A stretch of DNA of 64,000 bases from Pseudomonas sp. ADAK18. Lineage in GTDB: Bacteria > Pseudomonadota > Gammaproteobacteria > Pseudomonadales > Pseudomonadaceae. Numbering within the stretch: the stretch's first letter is position 1; each line of letters starts with the position of its first letter. Made by a program: the position numbers and the translations under genes. Below are positions 17,382 to 26,533 of this stretch, one piece after another. The stretch lies in NCBI RefSeq assembly GCF_012935695.1, contig NZ_CP052859.1, positions 2,397,001 through 2,461,000 of the forward strand. Direction: 5' to 3'. The notes beneath the pieces are model-generated. The model did no database searches and had not been told where the DNA came from. It worked only from the letters and a program-made list of their open reading frames with translations.

Positions 17382-19459
17382 GCGAAGCGCAATTGGAACT
17401 ACTCGCCAGCCGAGCGGGCCTGGCCGTCGACTGGATCGACGCCAACGGCCGTCCACAACACGTCACGGCCGACGCCCTGCGCGCCGTGCTCAAGGGCCTG
17501 GGCCATCCGGCCGACAGCGATGCAGCCATAGAGGCCAGCCTGCAAGACCTTGCGCGTGCGCAGCAAGACAAGCACTTGCCACCGCTGATGACCGTCGACA
17601 ACGGCGCCGGGTTGAACCTGGCACACTTTTTCGCCCCCGGCACGCCGTGCCAGATCCATCTGGAGGACAGCAGCGTGCTGGACCTCAGCCTGGACGCCAA
17701 CGCCACCTTGCCGGGATCGATTCCGGTGGGTTACCAGCAGGTGCATATCGCCGGCCAGCATTTCACCCTCGCGGTCGCCCCGACGCATTGCTACCGCGTT
17801 GACGAGGCGGTGGACAGTCAACCCGCCCGTGCCTGGGGCTTGAGCGCCCAGCTCTATGCCCTGCGCCACCCTGGCGATGGCGGCTTTGGCGACACCCAGG
17901 CCCTGGAACATCTGGCCCGTACCGCTGCCGAGCGTGGCGCTGATGCCCTGGCCATCAGCCCGATGCACGCGATGTTCAGCACCGATACCGAGCGCTACAG
18001 CCCCTACTCACCTTCAAGCCGCCTGTTCCTCAACAGTCTTTATGCCTCTCCCGGCTGCATCCTAGGTGATCGGCTGGTACGCGATGCCATCCAGGCCTGC
18101 GGTCTGACGGAGGAACGCCGGGCACTGGAGCAACTGAGCCTGATCGACTGGCCGGCCGCTGCCAAGGCCAAACAACGCTTGCTGCGAGCGCTGTACAACG
18201 ATTTCTGCCAGGGCAATCACCCGCAACACGCCGATTTCCTGAGTTTCCGCCAGGCAGGCGGCGAAGCCCTGGAAGACCACTGCCGTTTTGAAGCCGTGCA
18301 GTCGGAGCGCGCGGCCAACGGCGAAAGCCTTGACTGGCGACACTGGCCCGAAGCCTGGCGCGACCCACGCAGCCCGGCGCTGGTGCAATTTGCCGAAGAC
18401 CACGCGCAAGAGATCGGTTTCTTCGCATTCAGCCAATGGTTGATCGCCCGCTGCCTGGAACGCGCCCAACAAGCGGCGCTTGGCAGTGGCATGGGTATCG
18501 GTTTGATCGCCGACCTGGCAGTGGGCGCCGATGGCGGCGGCAGCCAGGCCTGGAGTCGCCAGGACGAATTGCTCGCGGACCTCACCGTGGGTGCTCCACC
18601 GGACATTCTCAACCGTGCGGGTCAGGGCTGGGGGATTTCCGCGTTTTCCCCTGAAGGTCTTCAGCGCAACGGCTTCCGGGCATTCATCGAAATGCTGCGC
18701 GCCAACTTCGCCCATGCCGGAGGCTTGCGCATTGACCATGTGATGGGACTGCAACGGCTTTGGGTGATTCCCATGGGCGCCTCGCCTCGGGAAGGTGCCT
18801 ACCTGTATTACCCGGTGGATGACCTGCTCCGGTTACTAGCCCTGGAGTCGAGTCGCCATCAGGCCATCGTGCTGGGCGAAGACCTGGGCACGGTGCCCGA
18901 TGGCCTGCGGGAAAAACTCATCGCCCGCTCGATTCTCGGCATGCGTGTCTTGTTGTTCGAACAGGAACACGGCCACTTCAAGCCGATCCTCGACTGGCCG
19001 GACAACGCCCTGGCCACCACCAGCACCCATGACTTGCCTACCCTCAATGGTTGGTGGCACAGCCGCGACATCGAATGGAACATACAACTGGGATTGATTG
19101 ATGGGCCGACCGTGGAGCACTGGAGCGAGCATCGCCTGCGGGAACGCCAGGCACTGCGCCAAGCCTTGAGCCAGGACCCGCAGAACTTCCGGGAAGAAAT
19201 CCGTAACGAAACCGACCACGTCCTCGACGCCAGCATCCGCTATCTGGGCCACACCCGCGCACCGCTGGTGCTGCTGCCCCTGGAAGATGCCCTGGGCGTA
19301 GAAGAACAGGCCAACCTCCCCGGCACCACCGACACTCATCCGAACTGGCGTCGACGCTTTCCGGGAGACGCCAGCACCTTGCTCGACGACGAAAACGCTG
19401 CCCGGCGCCTGGAGTTACTGGCGGTCGCCCGCCTGCAAGCCCATGAGCGTGACCGATGA
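17378..19459 (+). CDS. malQ: 4-alpha-glucanotransferase MalQ (GH77)
   Basis: 693 residues, starting at TTG (17378) with GGAGA six bases upstream; the start overlaps the treZ stop. GH77 signatures are present: ISPMHAMFS, the nucleophile Asp in LRIDHVMGLQRLWVIP, the acid/base Glu in VLGEDLGTVPDGL and the third carboxylate in STHDLPTLNGWW. It disproportionates maltodextrins, producing chains long enough for TreY and GlgX products to be recycled. The gene ends in an ATGA overlap with treY. The TTG start may keep its level below that of its partners, which is an inference. Confidence 0.95.
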   Translation: MSEAQLELLASRAGLAVDWIDANGRPQHVTADALRAVLKGLGHPADSDAAIEASLQDLARAQQDKHLPPLMTVDNGAGLNLAHFFAPGTPCQIHLEDSSVLDLSLDANATLPGSIPVGYQQVHIAGQHFTLAVAPTHCYRVDEAVDSQPARAWGLSAQLYALRHPGDGGFGDTQALEHLARTAAERGADALAISPMHAMFSTDTERYSPYSPSSRLFLNSLYASPGCILGDRLVRDAIQACGLTEERRALEQLSLIDWPAAAKAKQRLLRALYNDFCQGNHPQHADFLSFRQAGGEALEDHCRFEAVQSERAANGESLDWRHWPEAWRDPRSPALVQFAEDHAQEIGFFAFSQWLIARCLERAQQAALGSGMGIGLIADLAVGADGGGSQAWSRQDELLADLTVGAPPDILNRAGQGWGISAFSPEGLQRNGFRAFIEMLRANFAHAGGLRIDHVMGLQRLWVIPMGASPREGAYLYYPVDDLLRLLALESSRHQAIVLGEDLGTVPDGLREKLIARSILGMRVLLFEQEHGHFKPILDWPDNALATTSTHDLPTLNGWWHSRDIEWNIQLGLIDGPTVEHWSEHRLRERQALRQALSQDPQNFREEIRNETDHVLDASIRYLGHTRAPLVLLPLEDALGVEEQANLPGTTDTHPNWRRRFPGDASTLLDDENAARRLELLAVARLQAHERDR

Positions 19460-22224
19460 AGGTGTCGACCCTCAGGGCGACCCAGCGCCTGCAGTTTCAT
19501 CAAGGGTTCACCCTGGATGATGCGGTGCCGTTGGTGCCCTATTTCGCCCAGTTAGGCATCAGCCACCTGTATGCCTCGCCGCTGCTCAGCGCCCGCGCCG
19601 GTTCCATGCACGGCTACGATGTGGTCGACCCCACCAGTGTCAACCCGGAGCTGGGCGGCGAAGCGGCGTTGCGCCGGCTGGTGGCCGCGTTGCGCGAACA
19701 CGACATGGGGCTGATCCTCGATATCGTCTCCAACCATATGGCGGTGGGCGGCGCCGATAACCCTTGGTGGCTGGACCTGCTGGAATGGGGCCGCTTGAGC
19801 CCCTACAGCGAGTTCTTCGACATCCAGTGGCATTCGCCGGACCCGCTGCTCAAGGGCCAGTTGCTGATGCCCTTCCTGGGCAGCGACTACGGTGAAGCGC
19901 TGCAAACCGGCAGCATTGTGCTGCGCTTCGACCCGCAGCAAGGCCACTTTTTCATCGAGCATTACGAACACCGCTTCCCGATCAACCCCAGCGACTACGG
20001 CGACATCCTGCGTCCTTACGAACCCCTCAAGGCCCTGGCCGACGACTTCAGCAGCCTCGCCTACCATCCAGATGCCTACCTCCAGGCCACTGCGCTGAAA
20101 CAACAACTGGTTGAACACGCGCAAGATCCCGCCACCCTCGCCGCCATCAAACACAGCCTCAGCCTCTACGACTCCCGCCAACCAGAAGGCTTCACGCGCC
20201 TGCATCACCTGCTGGAACAACAAAGCTACCGCCTGGCCAGTTGGCGCACGGCAGCGGATGACATCAACTGGCGGCGCTTCTTCGACGTCAACGAACTGGG
20301 TGGCCTGCGGGTGGAGCGCAGCGCAGTGTTCGAGGCGACCCATGGAAAGATCTTCCAACTGATCAGTGAGGAACTGGTGGACGGCCTGCGCATCGACCAT
20401 ATTGACGGTCTGGCCGACCCTAGAGGTTACTGCCGCAAGTTGCGGCGTCGGGTGGACTCACTGGCGCCCGGGCGGCACCTGCCAATCTTCGTCGAAAAGA
20501 TCCTCGGTGAAGGTGAAACCCTGCGCGAAGACTGGTGTGTGGACGGCACCACCGGCTACGAATTCATGAACCAGTTGTCATTGCTGCAACACGATCCCGC
20601 AGGTTTTGCGCCGCTGGCCGAGCTGTGGACGGGGCACACTGAGCGCCCTTCGGCCTTTATCGAGGAAGCCTGGCTGGCCCGCCAGCAGATCCTCAACGGT
20701 TCCCTGGCCGGCGACTTTGAAAGCGTCGCCCAGGCGCTGCTGCAAGTGGCCCGTGACGATGTAATGAGCCGCGACCTGACCCTGGGAGCGATTCGTCGGG
20801 CCTTGCAGGAACTGATCGTGCACTTCCCGGTGTATCGCACCTATATCAGCGCCCGGGGCCGCAGCAACCGGGACGATGTGTTTTTCCTGCAGGCCCTGGC
20901 CGGTGCCCGCAGCACCTTGGGCGAGGCCGACTGGCCGGTGCTCGATTACCTGGAGCAGTGGCTCGGCGGCGAGCCTTGGCGCAAGCGGCCATTGGGCCGT
21001 GAGCGCAAGATCCTCAAGCACGCCTGTGTGCGCTTCCAGCAACTGACCTCTCCAGCCGCCGCCAAGGCCGTGGAAGACACTGCGTTCTATCGTTCGGGAG
21101 TGTTGCTGTCACGCAACGATGTCGGCTTCAGTACCGAACAATTCAGTGCCCCCCTGGCCGACTTCCACACCGCCAACCAACAGCGCCTTTGCGCGTTCCC
21201 GGACAACCTGCTGGCCAGCGCCACCCATGACCACAAGCGCGGCGAAGACACTCGCGCACGCCTGGCGGTACTCAGTGAATGCGCCGACTGGTATGCCAAG
21301 CAGGTGGCACACTGGCGTACCCTGGCCGTGCATCTGCGCAGTGACGCCAGCACACCCTCGGCAGGCGATGAGCTGATCCTCTATCAAGTCCTGCTGGGCA
21401 GTTGGCCGCTGGACCTGCGCAGTGATGACACCGAGGCGCTGGACAACTATCACCAGCGTCTATGGCAGTGGCAACAAAAGGCCCTGCGCGAAGCCAAGCT
21501 GCACAGCAGTTGGAGCGCGCCGAACGAGCTGTACGAACAAGGGGTGCAAGCGTTCCTCTCGCGGTTATTGCTCGAGGACCAAGGCCTACCTTTGCGCACG
21601 GCCCTTGGCCTCGCCGCCCAGGCCATCGCCCCGGCCGGTGCACTGAATGGCCTGGCGCAATCCTTGCTTCGCCTCACCGTGCCGGGGGTGCCGGATGTGT
21701 ATCAGGGGAATGAGTTCTGGGACTTCAGCCTGGTGGATCCGGACAACCGGCGGCCTGTGGATTTCAACGCCCGACAACAGGCGCTGGAATCGCCAGCCGA
21801 CATTGACGAACTGATGCTGCACTGGCGTGACGGGCGCATCAAGCAGGCGCTTATCGCCCAAGTGCTGAACCTGCGCAGGGAGCATCCGCAGGTATTTAGC
21901 CTGGGCAGCTACGAGCCTCTGGACGTGGTAGGCGAACACGCTGATCGGGTGGTCGCCTTCTGCCGTGAATATCAGGGCACACGCCTGTTGGTAGTCGTGC
22001 CGCGCTGGCCCCATCGCCTGCTTGATAACGGTGTTTATCCGCAGGTCCGCGCGCAGATTTGGGGCGATACCCGGGTCGCATTACCGTTCGCCGCTCCAAC
22101 GCAAAACTGGAAGGGACTTTTCCAAACAGGTGCAGTCACATCCAACAAGGAGCTGAAGATCAGTACTGCCTTGGGAGGTTGCCCGATCAACGTCTTTATC
22201 AACCCTGATCATCATGAAAGCTGA
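19456..22224 (+). CDS. treY: Malto-oligosyltrehalose synthase TreY
   Basis: 922 residues, GH13 of the TreY type. Motifs in order are ISHLYASPLLSARAGSMHGY, LILDIVSNHMAVGG, GLRIDHIDGLADPRGY (nucleophile Asp), IFVEKILGEGETL (acid/base Glu), SATHDHKRGEDTRARL and the C-terminal PGVPDVYQGNEFWDFSLVD. It converts the reducing-end alpha-1,4 bond of maltodextrin to alpha,alpha-1,1, giving maltooligosyl trehalose for TreZ. The start overlaps the malQ stop (ATGA). The last 35 or so residues, after the beta domain, are not strongly conserved in appearance. A DUF2934 gene follows 23 bases later, the arrangement known from P. aeruginosa. Confidence 0.95.
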   Translation: MKVSTLRATQRLQFHQGFTLDDAVPLVPYFAQLGISHLYASPLLSARAGSMHGYDVVDPTSVNPELGGEAALRRLVAALREHDMGLILDIVSNHMAVGGADNPWWLDLLEWGRLSPYSEFFDIQWHSPDPLLKGQLLMPFLGSDYGEALQTGSIVLRFDPQQGHFFIEHYEHRFPINPSDYGDILRPYEPLKALADDFSSLAYHPDAYLQATALKQQLVEHAQDPATLAAIKHSLSLYDSRQPEGFTRLHHLLEQQSYRLASWRTAADDINWRRFFDVNELGGLRVERSAVFEATHGKIFQLISEELVDGLRIDHIDGLADPRGYCRKLRRRVDSLAPGRHLPIFVEKILGEGETLREDWCVDGTTGYEFMNQLSLLQHDPAGFAPLAELWTGHTERPSAFIEEAWLARQQILNGSLAGDFESVAQALLQVARDDVMSRDLTLGAIRRALQELIVHFPVYRTYISARGRSNRDDVFFLQALAGARSTLGEADWPVLDYLEQWLGGEPWRKRPLGRERKILKHACVRFQQLTSPAAAKAVEDTAFYRSGVLLSRNDVGFSTEQFSAPLADFHTANQQRLCAFPDNLLASATHDHKRGEDTRARLAVLSECADWYAKQVAHWRTLAVHLRSDASTPSAGDELILYQVLLGSWPLDLRSDDTEALDNYHQRLWQWQQKALREAKLHSSWSAPNELYEQGVQAFLSRLLLEDQGLPLRTALGLAAQAIAPAGALNGLAQSLLRLTVPGVPDVYQGNEFWDFSLVDPDNRRPVDFNARQQALESPADIDELMLHWRDGRIKQALIAQVLNLRREHPQVFSLGSYEPLDVVGEHADRVVAFCREYQGTRLLVVVPRWPHRLLDNGVYPQVRAQIWGDTRVALPFAAPTQNWKGLFQTGAVTSNKELKISTALGGCPINVFINPDHHES

Positions 22225-22247
22225 AATTTTCTGTGAGGTGCAATGCG

Positions 22248-22505
22248 ATGAGTACTGAAGACAAACGCGTTCGCGAATTCGCGTATCAGATCTGGGAGTC
22301 CGAAGGCAAACCCGAAGGGCAGGAAGACCGCCATTGGGAGATGGCGCGCAAGCTGGCTGAGGCCGAGGCGCTGACACCGAGCAAACCCAAGACCGCCGCC
22401 AAACCCAAGGCCAAGCCCAAAGCTGCCGCACCCGCGAAGGCTGCGACGGTGGAAAAGCCCGCGGCCAAGCCTAAGCCCAAGGCCCCGCGCAAGCCTGCCA
22501 ACTGA
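22248..22505 (+). CDS. DUF2934 protein with Lys/Ala/Pro-rich tail
   Basis: 85 residues. The first 38 are a typical DUF2934 motif (RVREFAYQIWESEGKPEGQ, then DRHWEMARKLAE). The remainder is a low-complexity tail of K, P and A repeats (KPKAKPKAAAPAKAA and similar), like histone H1-type or AlgP-type tails. The ATG at 22248 is chosen because GAGG lies nine bases before it; an in-frame GTG at 22233 is less likely. Function is unknown; DUF2934 genes recur between treY and glgX in Pseudomonas, so a role with glucan metabolism or in stress is inferred from neighbourhood only. The basic tail could bind nucleic acid or polyanions. Confidence 0.85.
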   Translation: MSTEDKRVREFAYQIWESEGKPEGQEDRHWEMARKLAEAEALTPSKPKTAAKPKAKPKAAAPAKAATVEKPAAKPKPKAPRKPAN

Positions 22506-22514
22506 CCACACACC

Positions 22515-22540
22515 CCCGACAGGAGCCCGCTCTTGTCGGG
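22515..22540 (+). terminator. Hairpin between the DUF2934 gene and glgX
   Basis: CCCGACAGGAGC and GCTCTTGTCGGG pair over 12 positions with one G-T pair and a very small loop. There is no T run after it and glgX follows on the same strand. A partial attenuator or RNA-processing site inside the run is more likely than a full terminator. Confidence 0.5.
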
Positions 22541-22618
22541 TCACTCATGAGCATTTTCAACTGAGCAACCTTCAGCACGGCCCCGTTCGGCCTGAAAAAA
22601 CCTTGCAGGAGCACCTAC

Positions 22619-24778
22619 ATGAGCAAACCCGACAAAGCCAAACCGACGCCTGATAATGAGCCGTCGCGGATTCGTGAAGGTTTGCCCTTCCCCCTCGGCG
22701 CGACCTGGGACGGTCTGGGGGTCAATTTCGCCCTGTTCTCGGCCAATGCCACCAAGGTTGAACTGTGTATTTTCGACGACAGTGGCGAAGAGGAACTCGA
22801 GCGCATCGAGCTACCGGAATACACCGATGAAACCTTCCACGGCTACCTGCCCGACGCCCATCCCGGGCTGATCTACGGCTATCGCGTGTACGGTCCCTAC
22901 GATCCGGCCAATGGTCACCGCTTCAACCACAACAAACTGCTGATCGACCCCTATGCCAAACAACTGGTGGGCGCGCTCAAATGGTCCGAAGCCCTGTTCG
23001 GCTACACCATCGGCCACCCCGACGCCGACCTCAGTTTTGACGAGCGCGACAGCGCACCCTTCGTCCCCAAGTGCAAGGTCATCGACCCGGCGCACACCTG
23101 GGGCAACGATCAACCGGTGCGCACCCCGTGGGACCGCACAATCATTTATGAGACCCACTTGCGCGGCATCACCATGCGCCATCCTTCGGTACCCGAAGAC
23201 GTGCGCGGGACCTGTGCCGGGCTGATGGTCGACGATGTGCTCAAACACATCCGCCAGTTGGGCGTGTCGTCGGTCGAGTTGCTGCCGGTTCACGCCTTCG
23301 TCAACGATCAGCACCTGCTGCAAAAAGGCATGACCAACTACTGGGGTTACAACAGCATTGCCTTTTTCGCCCCGGACCCGCGCTACCTGGCCAGCGGCAA
23401 GATCGCCGAGTTCAAGGAAATGGTCGCGCACCTGCATGAAGCTAAGCTGGAAGTGATCCTCGACGTGGTCTACAACCACACCGCCGAAGGCAATGAACAA
23501 GGCCCGACGCTTTCCATGCGCGGCATCGACAACGCTTCGTACTACCGGCTGATGCCCGATGACAAGCGCTTCTATATCAACGACTCCGGAACCGGCAACA
23601 CCCTGGACCTGAGCCATCCTTGCGTACTGCAGATGGTCACCGACTCCCTGCGCTATTGGGCGACGGAAATGCATGTGGATGGTTTCCGCTTCGACCTGGC
23701 GACCATTCTCGGCCGTTACCACAACGGTTTCGACGAGCGCCACAGCTTCCTCGTCGCCTGTCGCCAGGACCCGGTGCTGCGCCAGGTGAAGATGATCGCC
23801 GAGCCCTGGGACATCGGCCCGGGCGGCTATCAAGTGGGCAACTTCCCACCCGGCTGGGTGGAGTGGAACGACCGCTTCCGCGACACCGTGCGGGCGTTCT
23901 GGAAAGGTGACGATGGCCAACTCGCAGACTTCGCCGGACGCATGACCGCCTCGGGCGAGATGTTCAACCACCGTGGACGTCGGCCCTACAGCTCGGTGAA
24001 CTTCATCACCGCCCACGACGGCTTCACCCTGCACGACCTGGTGTCCTACAACGACAAACACAACGAGGCCAACGACGAGAACAACCAGGACGGCAGCAAT
24101 AACAACCTGTCGTGGAACCACGGGGTCGAAGGCCCTACCGACGATCCCGAAATCAATGCCCTGCGCCTGCGCCAGATGCGCAACTTCTTCGCCACGCTGT
24201 TACTGGCCCAAGGCACGCCGATGCTGGTGGCTGGCGACGAGTTCGCCCGTACCCAACACGGCAACAACAATGCTTATTGCCAGGACAGTGAAATCGGTTG
24301 GGTCAACTGGGATCTGGACGAAGACGGCAAGGCCCTGCTCAAGTTCGTCAAACGCCTGATCAAGCTGCGCCAAGCCTATCCGATCCTGCGTCGCGGGCGG
24401 TTCCTGGTGGGTGACTACAACGAAGACATCGGGGTCAAGGACGTGACTTGGCTGGCCCCCGATGGCAATGAAATGACCACCGAGCAATGGCAAGACAGCC
24501 ATGGCCGTTGCCTGGGCATGTTGATGGATGGCCGCGCCCAGGAAACCGGTATTCGCCGCCCAGGTGCTGACGCCACCTTGCTGCTGGTGGTCAACGCCCA
24601 TCACGACACGGTCAATTTCCGTCTGCCGCCGGTGCCGGATGGCGGCTTCTGGACCTGCATGATCGACACCAACCAAACGGCAGTACACGGCCAGGAGCGC
24701 TTCGATTTCGAGCACGAATATGCCGTTACTGCACGCTCATTATTGTTGTTTGAACTGCAGCATGAGGACGAGGTGTGA
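22619..24778 (+). CDS. glgX: Glycogen debranching enzyme GlgX
   Basis: 719 residues, GH13 isoamylase type. An N-terminal CBM48 domain (FPLGATWDGLGVNFALFSANA) precedes the barrel: VELLPVHAFVND, VILDVVYNHTAEGNE, the nucleophile Asp in VDGFRFDLATILGR, the acid/base Glu in KMIAEPWDIGPGGYQ and FITAHDGFTLHDLVSYN. It hydrolyses alpha-1,6 branches to release linear maltodextrins, which TreY/TreZ turn into trehalose. GCAGGAG precedes the ATG. The stop is separated by one base from the start of the acyl-CoA dehydrogenase-like gene, so the unusual cassette downstream is physically tied to this operon. Confidence 0.95.
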   Translation: MSKPDKAKPTPDNEPSRIREGLPFPLGATWDGLGVNFALFSANATKVELCIFDDSGEEELERIELPEYTDETFHGYLPDAHPGLIYGYRVYGPYDPANGHRFNHNKLLIDPYAKQLVGALKWSEALFGYTIGHPDADLSFDERDSAPFVPKCKVIDPAHTWGNDQPVRTPWDRTIIYETHLRGITMRHPSVPEDVRGTCAGLMVDDVLKHIRQLGVSSVELLPVHAFVNDQHLLQKGMTNYWGYNSIAFFAPDPRYLASGKIAEFKEMVAHLHEAKLEVILDVVYNHTAEGNEQGPTLSMRGIDNASYYRLMPDDKRFYINDSGTGNTLDLSHPCVLQMVTDSLRYWATEMHVDGFRFDLATILGRYHNGFDERHSFLVACRQDPVLRQVKMIAEPWDIGPGGYQVGNFPPGWVEWNDRFRDTVRAFWKGDDGQLADFAGRMTASGEMFNHRGRRPYSSVNFITAHDGFTLHDLVSYNDKHNEANDENNQDGSNNNLSWNHGVEGPTDDPEINALRLRQMRNFFATLLLAQGTPMLVAGDEFARTQHGNNNAYCQDSEIGWVNWDLDEDGKALLKFVKRLIKLRQAYPILRRGRFLVGDYNEDIGVKDVTWLAPDGNEMTTEQWQDSHGRCLGMLMDGRAQETGIRRPGADATLLLVVNAHHDTVNFRLPPVPDGGFWTCMIDTNQTAVHGQERFDFEHEYAVTARSLLLFELQHEDEV

Positions 24779-24779
24779 G

Positions 24780-25778
24780 ATGGTTTTGCATCGATTTCTT
24801 CAAGGGAACCGCGACTACCCGGATATCCAGGCGCTCGGCCAGGCACTGAGGGATCTTGTGGAGGAAGGCCTTGATCAGTTGCCATTACCCGGTAGCGGTC
24901 AAACCCTGGAGCGGTTCAGTCAGTTGGCTCAAGTAGCGGGCCATGACTTGAGCCTGTGCAAGTTGTTTGAGGGGCATACCGACGCATTAGCGATCATTGC
25001 CGAACTCCACAGCCCACTGCCTCCGGTAGGCAGTACCTGGGGCATGTGGGCTGCCGAACCGCCCACGGCCCGGGTACAAGTGCGGCATGACAGCCATCGC
25101 CTATTGCTCGAAGGCCGCAAGGCTTGGTGTTCCGGCGCAGCGGTAGTCAGCCATGGCTTGCTGACGGCCTGGGACGAAGAGGGTCGCCAGCAACTGGTGG
25201 CCGTGGACATGCACAGCCCTGGCGTTACCGTCACCCAAGAGGGGTGGCATGCCGTGGGCATGGCGGCCACCGCCAGTGTCGAGGTGCAATTCAAGGGGGT
25301 CATCGGGGTTGCCGTTGGTGGCCCGGGAGATTACCTCTCACGTCCGGGCTTCTGGCAAGGCGGAATCGGTATTGCAGCGTGCTGGTATGGCGCCGCGCAA
25401 CGCCTGGGCGAGGCCCTGCGTGAGCACTGCGCACGGCGTACTGAGCCACACGCGCTAGCCCATCTTGGCGCTGTTGACAGCACCCTGCATGGCGCCGGCT
25501 GTGTCTTGCGTGACAGTGCCTTACAGATCGACCAGCAGCCCAAAGCCGATGCACGATTGCTGGCCCAACAAACTCGAGCCTGTATTGAAGAAGCTGTGGA
25601 TCAGGTCATCCATCATGTCGGCCGCGCCTTGGGGGCAGGTCCTTACTGCAAGGATCCGCACTTCGCCCAGTTGATGGCTGACCTGCCGGTATACCTGCGC
25701 CAAAGTCACGCCGAACGCGACCTGGCCGCCCTTGGCCAACTCGTCGCAGACCAACCTGCAGGGAGGTGGCAGTTATGA
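24780..25778 (+). CDS. Acyl-CoA dehydrogenase-like protein of the glgX-linked cassette
   Basis: 332 residues, shorter than the usual 380 or so. The N-terminal helical domain and the middle beta domain are recognisable (STWGMWAAEPPTARV, LLLEGRKAWCSGAAVVSHGLL, GWHAVGMAATASVEVQFKGV, then GGIGIAACWYGAAQRLGEAL). The C-terminal part lacks the usual YEGT-E catalytic-glutamate signature of the acyl-CoA dehydrogenases, so oxidation of an acyl-CoA is doubtful. A related flavoprotein reaction, or an altered substrate such as an acyl group on a carrier or sugar, is possible. The chosen start has GAGG upstream and lies one base after glgX. The gene ends in an ATGA overlap with the PIG-L gene. Confidence 0.7.
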   Translation: MVLHRFLQGNRDYPDIQALGQALRDLVEEGLDQLPLPGSGQTLERFSQLAQVAGHDLSLCKLFEGHTDALAIIAELHSPLPPVGSTWGMWAAEPPTARVQVRHDSHRLLLEGRKAWCSGAAVVSHGLLTAWDEEGRQQLVAVDMHSPGVTVTQEGWHAVGMAATASVEVQFKGVIGVAVGGPGDYLSRPGFWQGGIGIAACWYGAAQRLGEALREHCARRTEPHALAHLGAVDSTLHGAGCVLRDSALQIDQQPKADARLLAQQTRACIEEAVDQVIHHVGRALGAGPYCKDPHFAQLMADLPVYLRQSHAERDLAALGQLVADQPAGRWQL

Positions 25779-26533
25779 AAACCAACCCTATTGTCGGCCA
25801 GGGCACGCCGTTGCACTTATGGCAAAGCTCAGCGCACCTGACGCAATTACCCTATATCGACATTGCCGAACTGGTGCCTGAAGGCAGTCGGGCCGTGATC
25901 ATTGCACCACATCCTGACGATGAAGTGCTTGGCTGTGGCGGTCTGTTACAGGGCCTGGCGGCACTCGGGCGGCCGTTGCAGCTGATTTCCGTGACTGACG
26001 GCAGTGCCAGCCACCCTGGTTCTCGTCGTTGGCCGGCGCAGCGTTTGAGCGTGGTCCGCCCCCAGGAGTCGGCCCAGGCCCTGCATCGTCTGGGCCTGCC
26101 GCTGCATAGCCTGAAATGGTTGCGCGCCGGATTCAGCGACAGTCACGTGGCCGCCCAGGAAGATGAATTGCGTCAGTTTATCCAGCGCCACCTCAAGCCC
26201 ACCGATGTGGTCCTCACCACCTGGCGCGAAGACGGTCACTGTGATCATGAGGCGGTCGGTCGTGCCAGTGCCAACGCCGCCCGGGCAGTCGGTGCGACAT
26301 TGCTTGAACTGCCCGTATGGACCTGGCATTGGGCAACCCCCGAGGACAGCCAGATTCCCTGGCACCGCGCGCGTAAAATCCCCCTCACTACCGACGTCGT
26401 GGCACGTAAGCGGCACGCCATTCATGCCTTCGCCAGCCAATTGGAGGGCGACCCACAGATCGGCCTGCCACCGGTACTGGCCCCGTATGTGCTGGAACGC
26501 CTGCTGCAACCCTTTGAGGTAGTGTTCGTATGA
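25775..26533 (+). CDS. PIG-L family deacetylase (copy 1, active-site intact)
   Basis: 252 residues from the ATG at 25775 (GGGAGG eight bases upstream; overlaps the previous stop). The PIG-L/LmbE zinc motif is complete: VIIAPHPDDEVLGCGG gives the two N-terminal metal ligands and the catalytic Asp. DGHCDHEAVGR supplies the H-x-D-H motif with the third ligand. DGSASHPGS is a further conserved loop. Members remove N-acetyl groups from GlcNAc-type sugars (MshB, PIG-L, BshB). It lies in a four-gene coupled cassette with a NodS-like methyltransferase and a GT2 enzyme, which fits amino-sugar tailoring. A second, degenerate copy lies at 27990. Confidence 0.9.
   Translation: MKTNPIVGQGTPLHLWQSSAHLTQLPYIDIAELVPEGSRAVIIAPHPDDEVLGCGGLLQGLAALGRPLQLISVTDGSASHPGSRRWPAQRLSVVRPQESAQALHRLGLPLHSLKWLRAGFSDSHVAAQEDELRQFIQRHLKPTDVVLTTWREDGHCDHEAVGRASANAARAVGATLLELPVWTWHWATPEDSQIPWHRARKIPLTTDVVARKRHAIHAFASQLEGDPQIGLPPVLAPYVLERLLQPFEVVFV

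Noticed and set aside
22811..24121. 436-codon minus-strand frame opposite glgX
   Set aside because: Antisense shadow of glgX, whose complete catalytic motifs explain the sequence.
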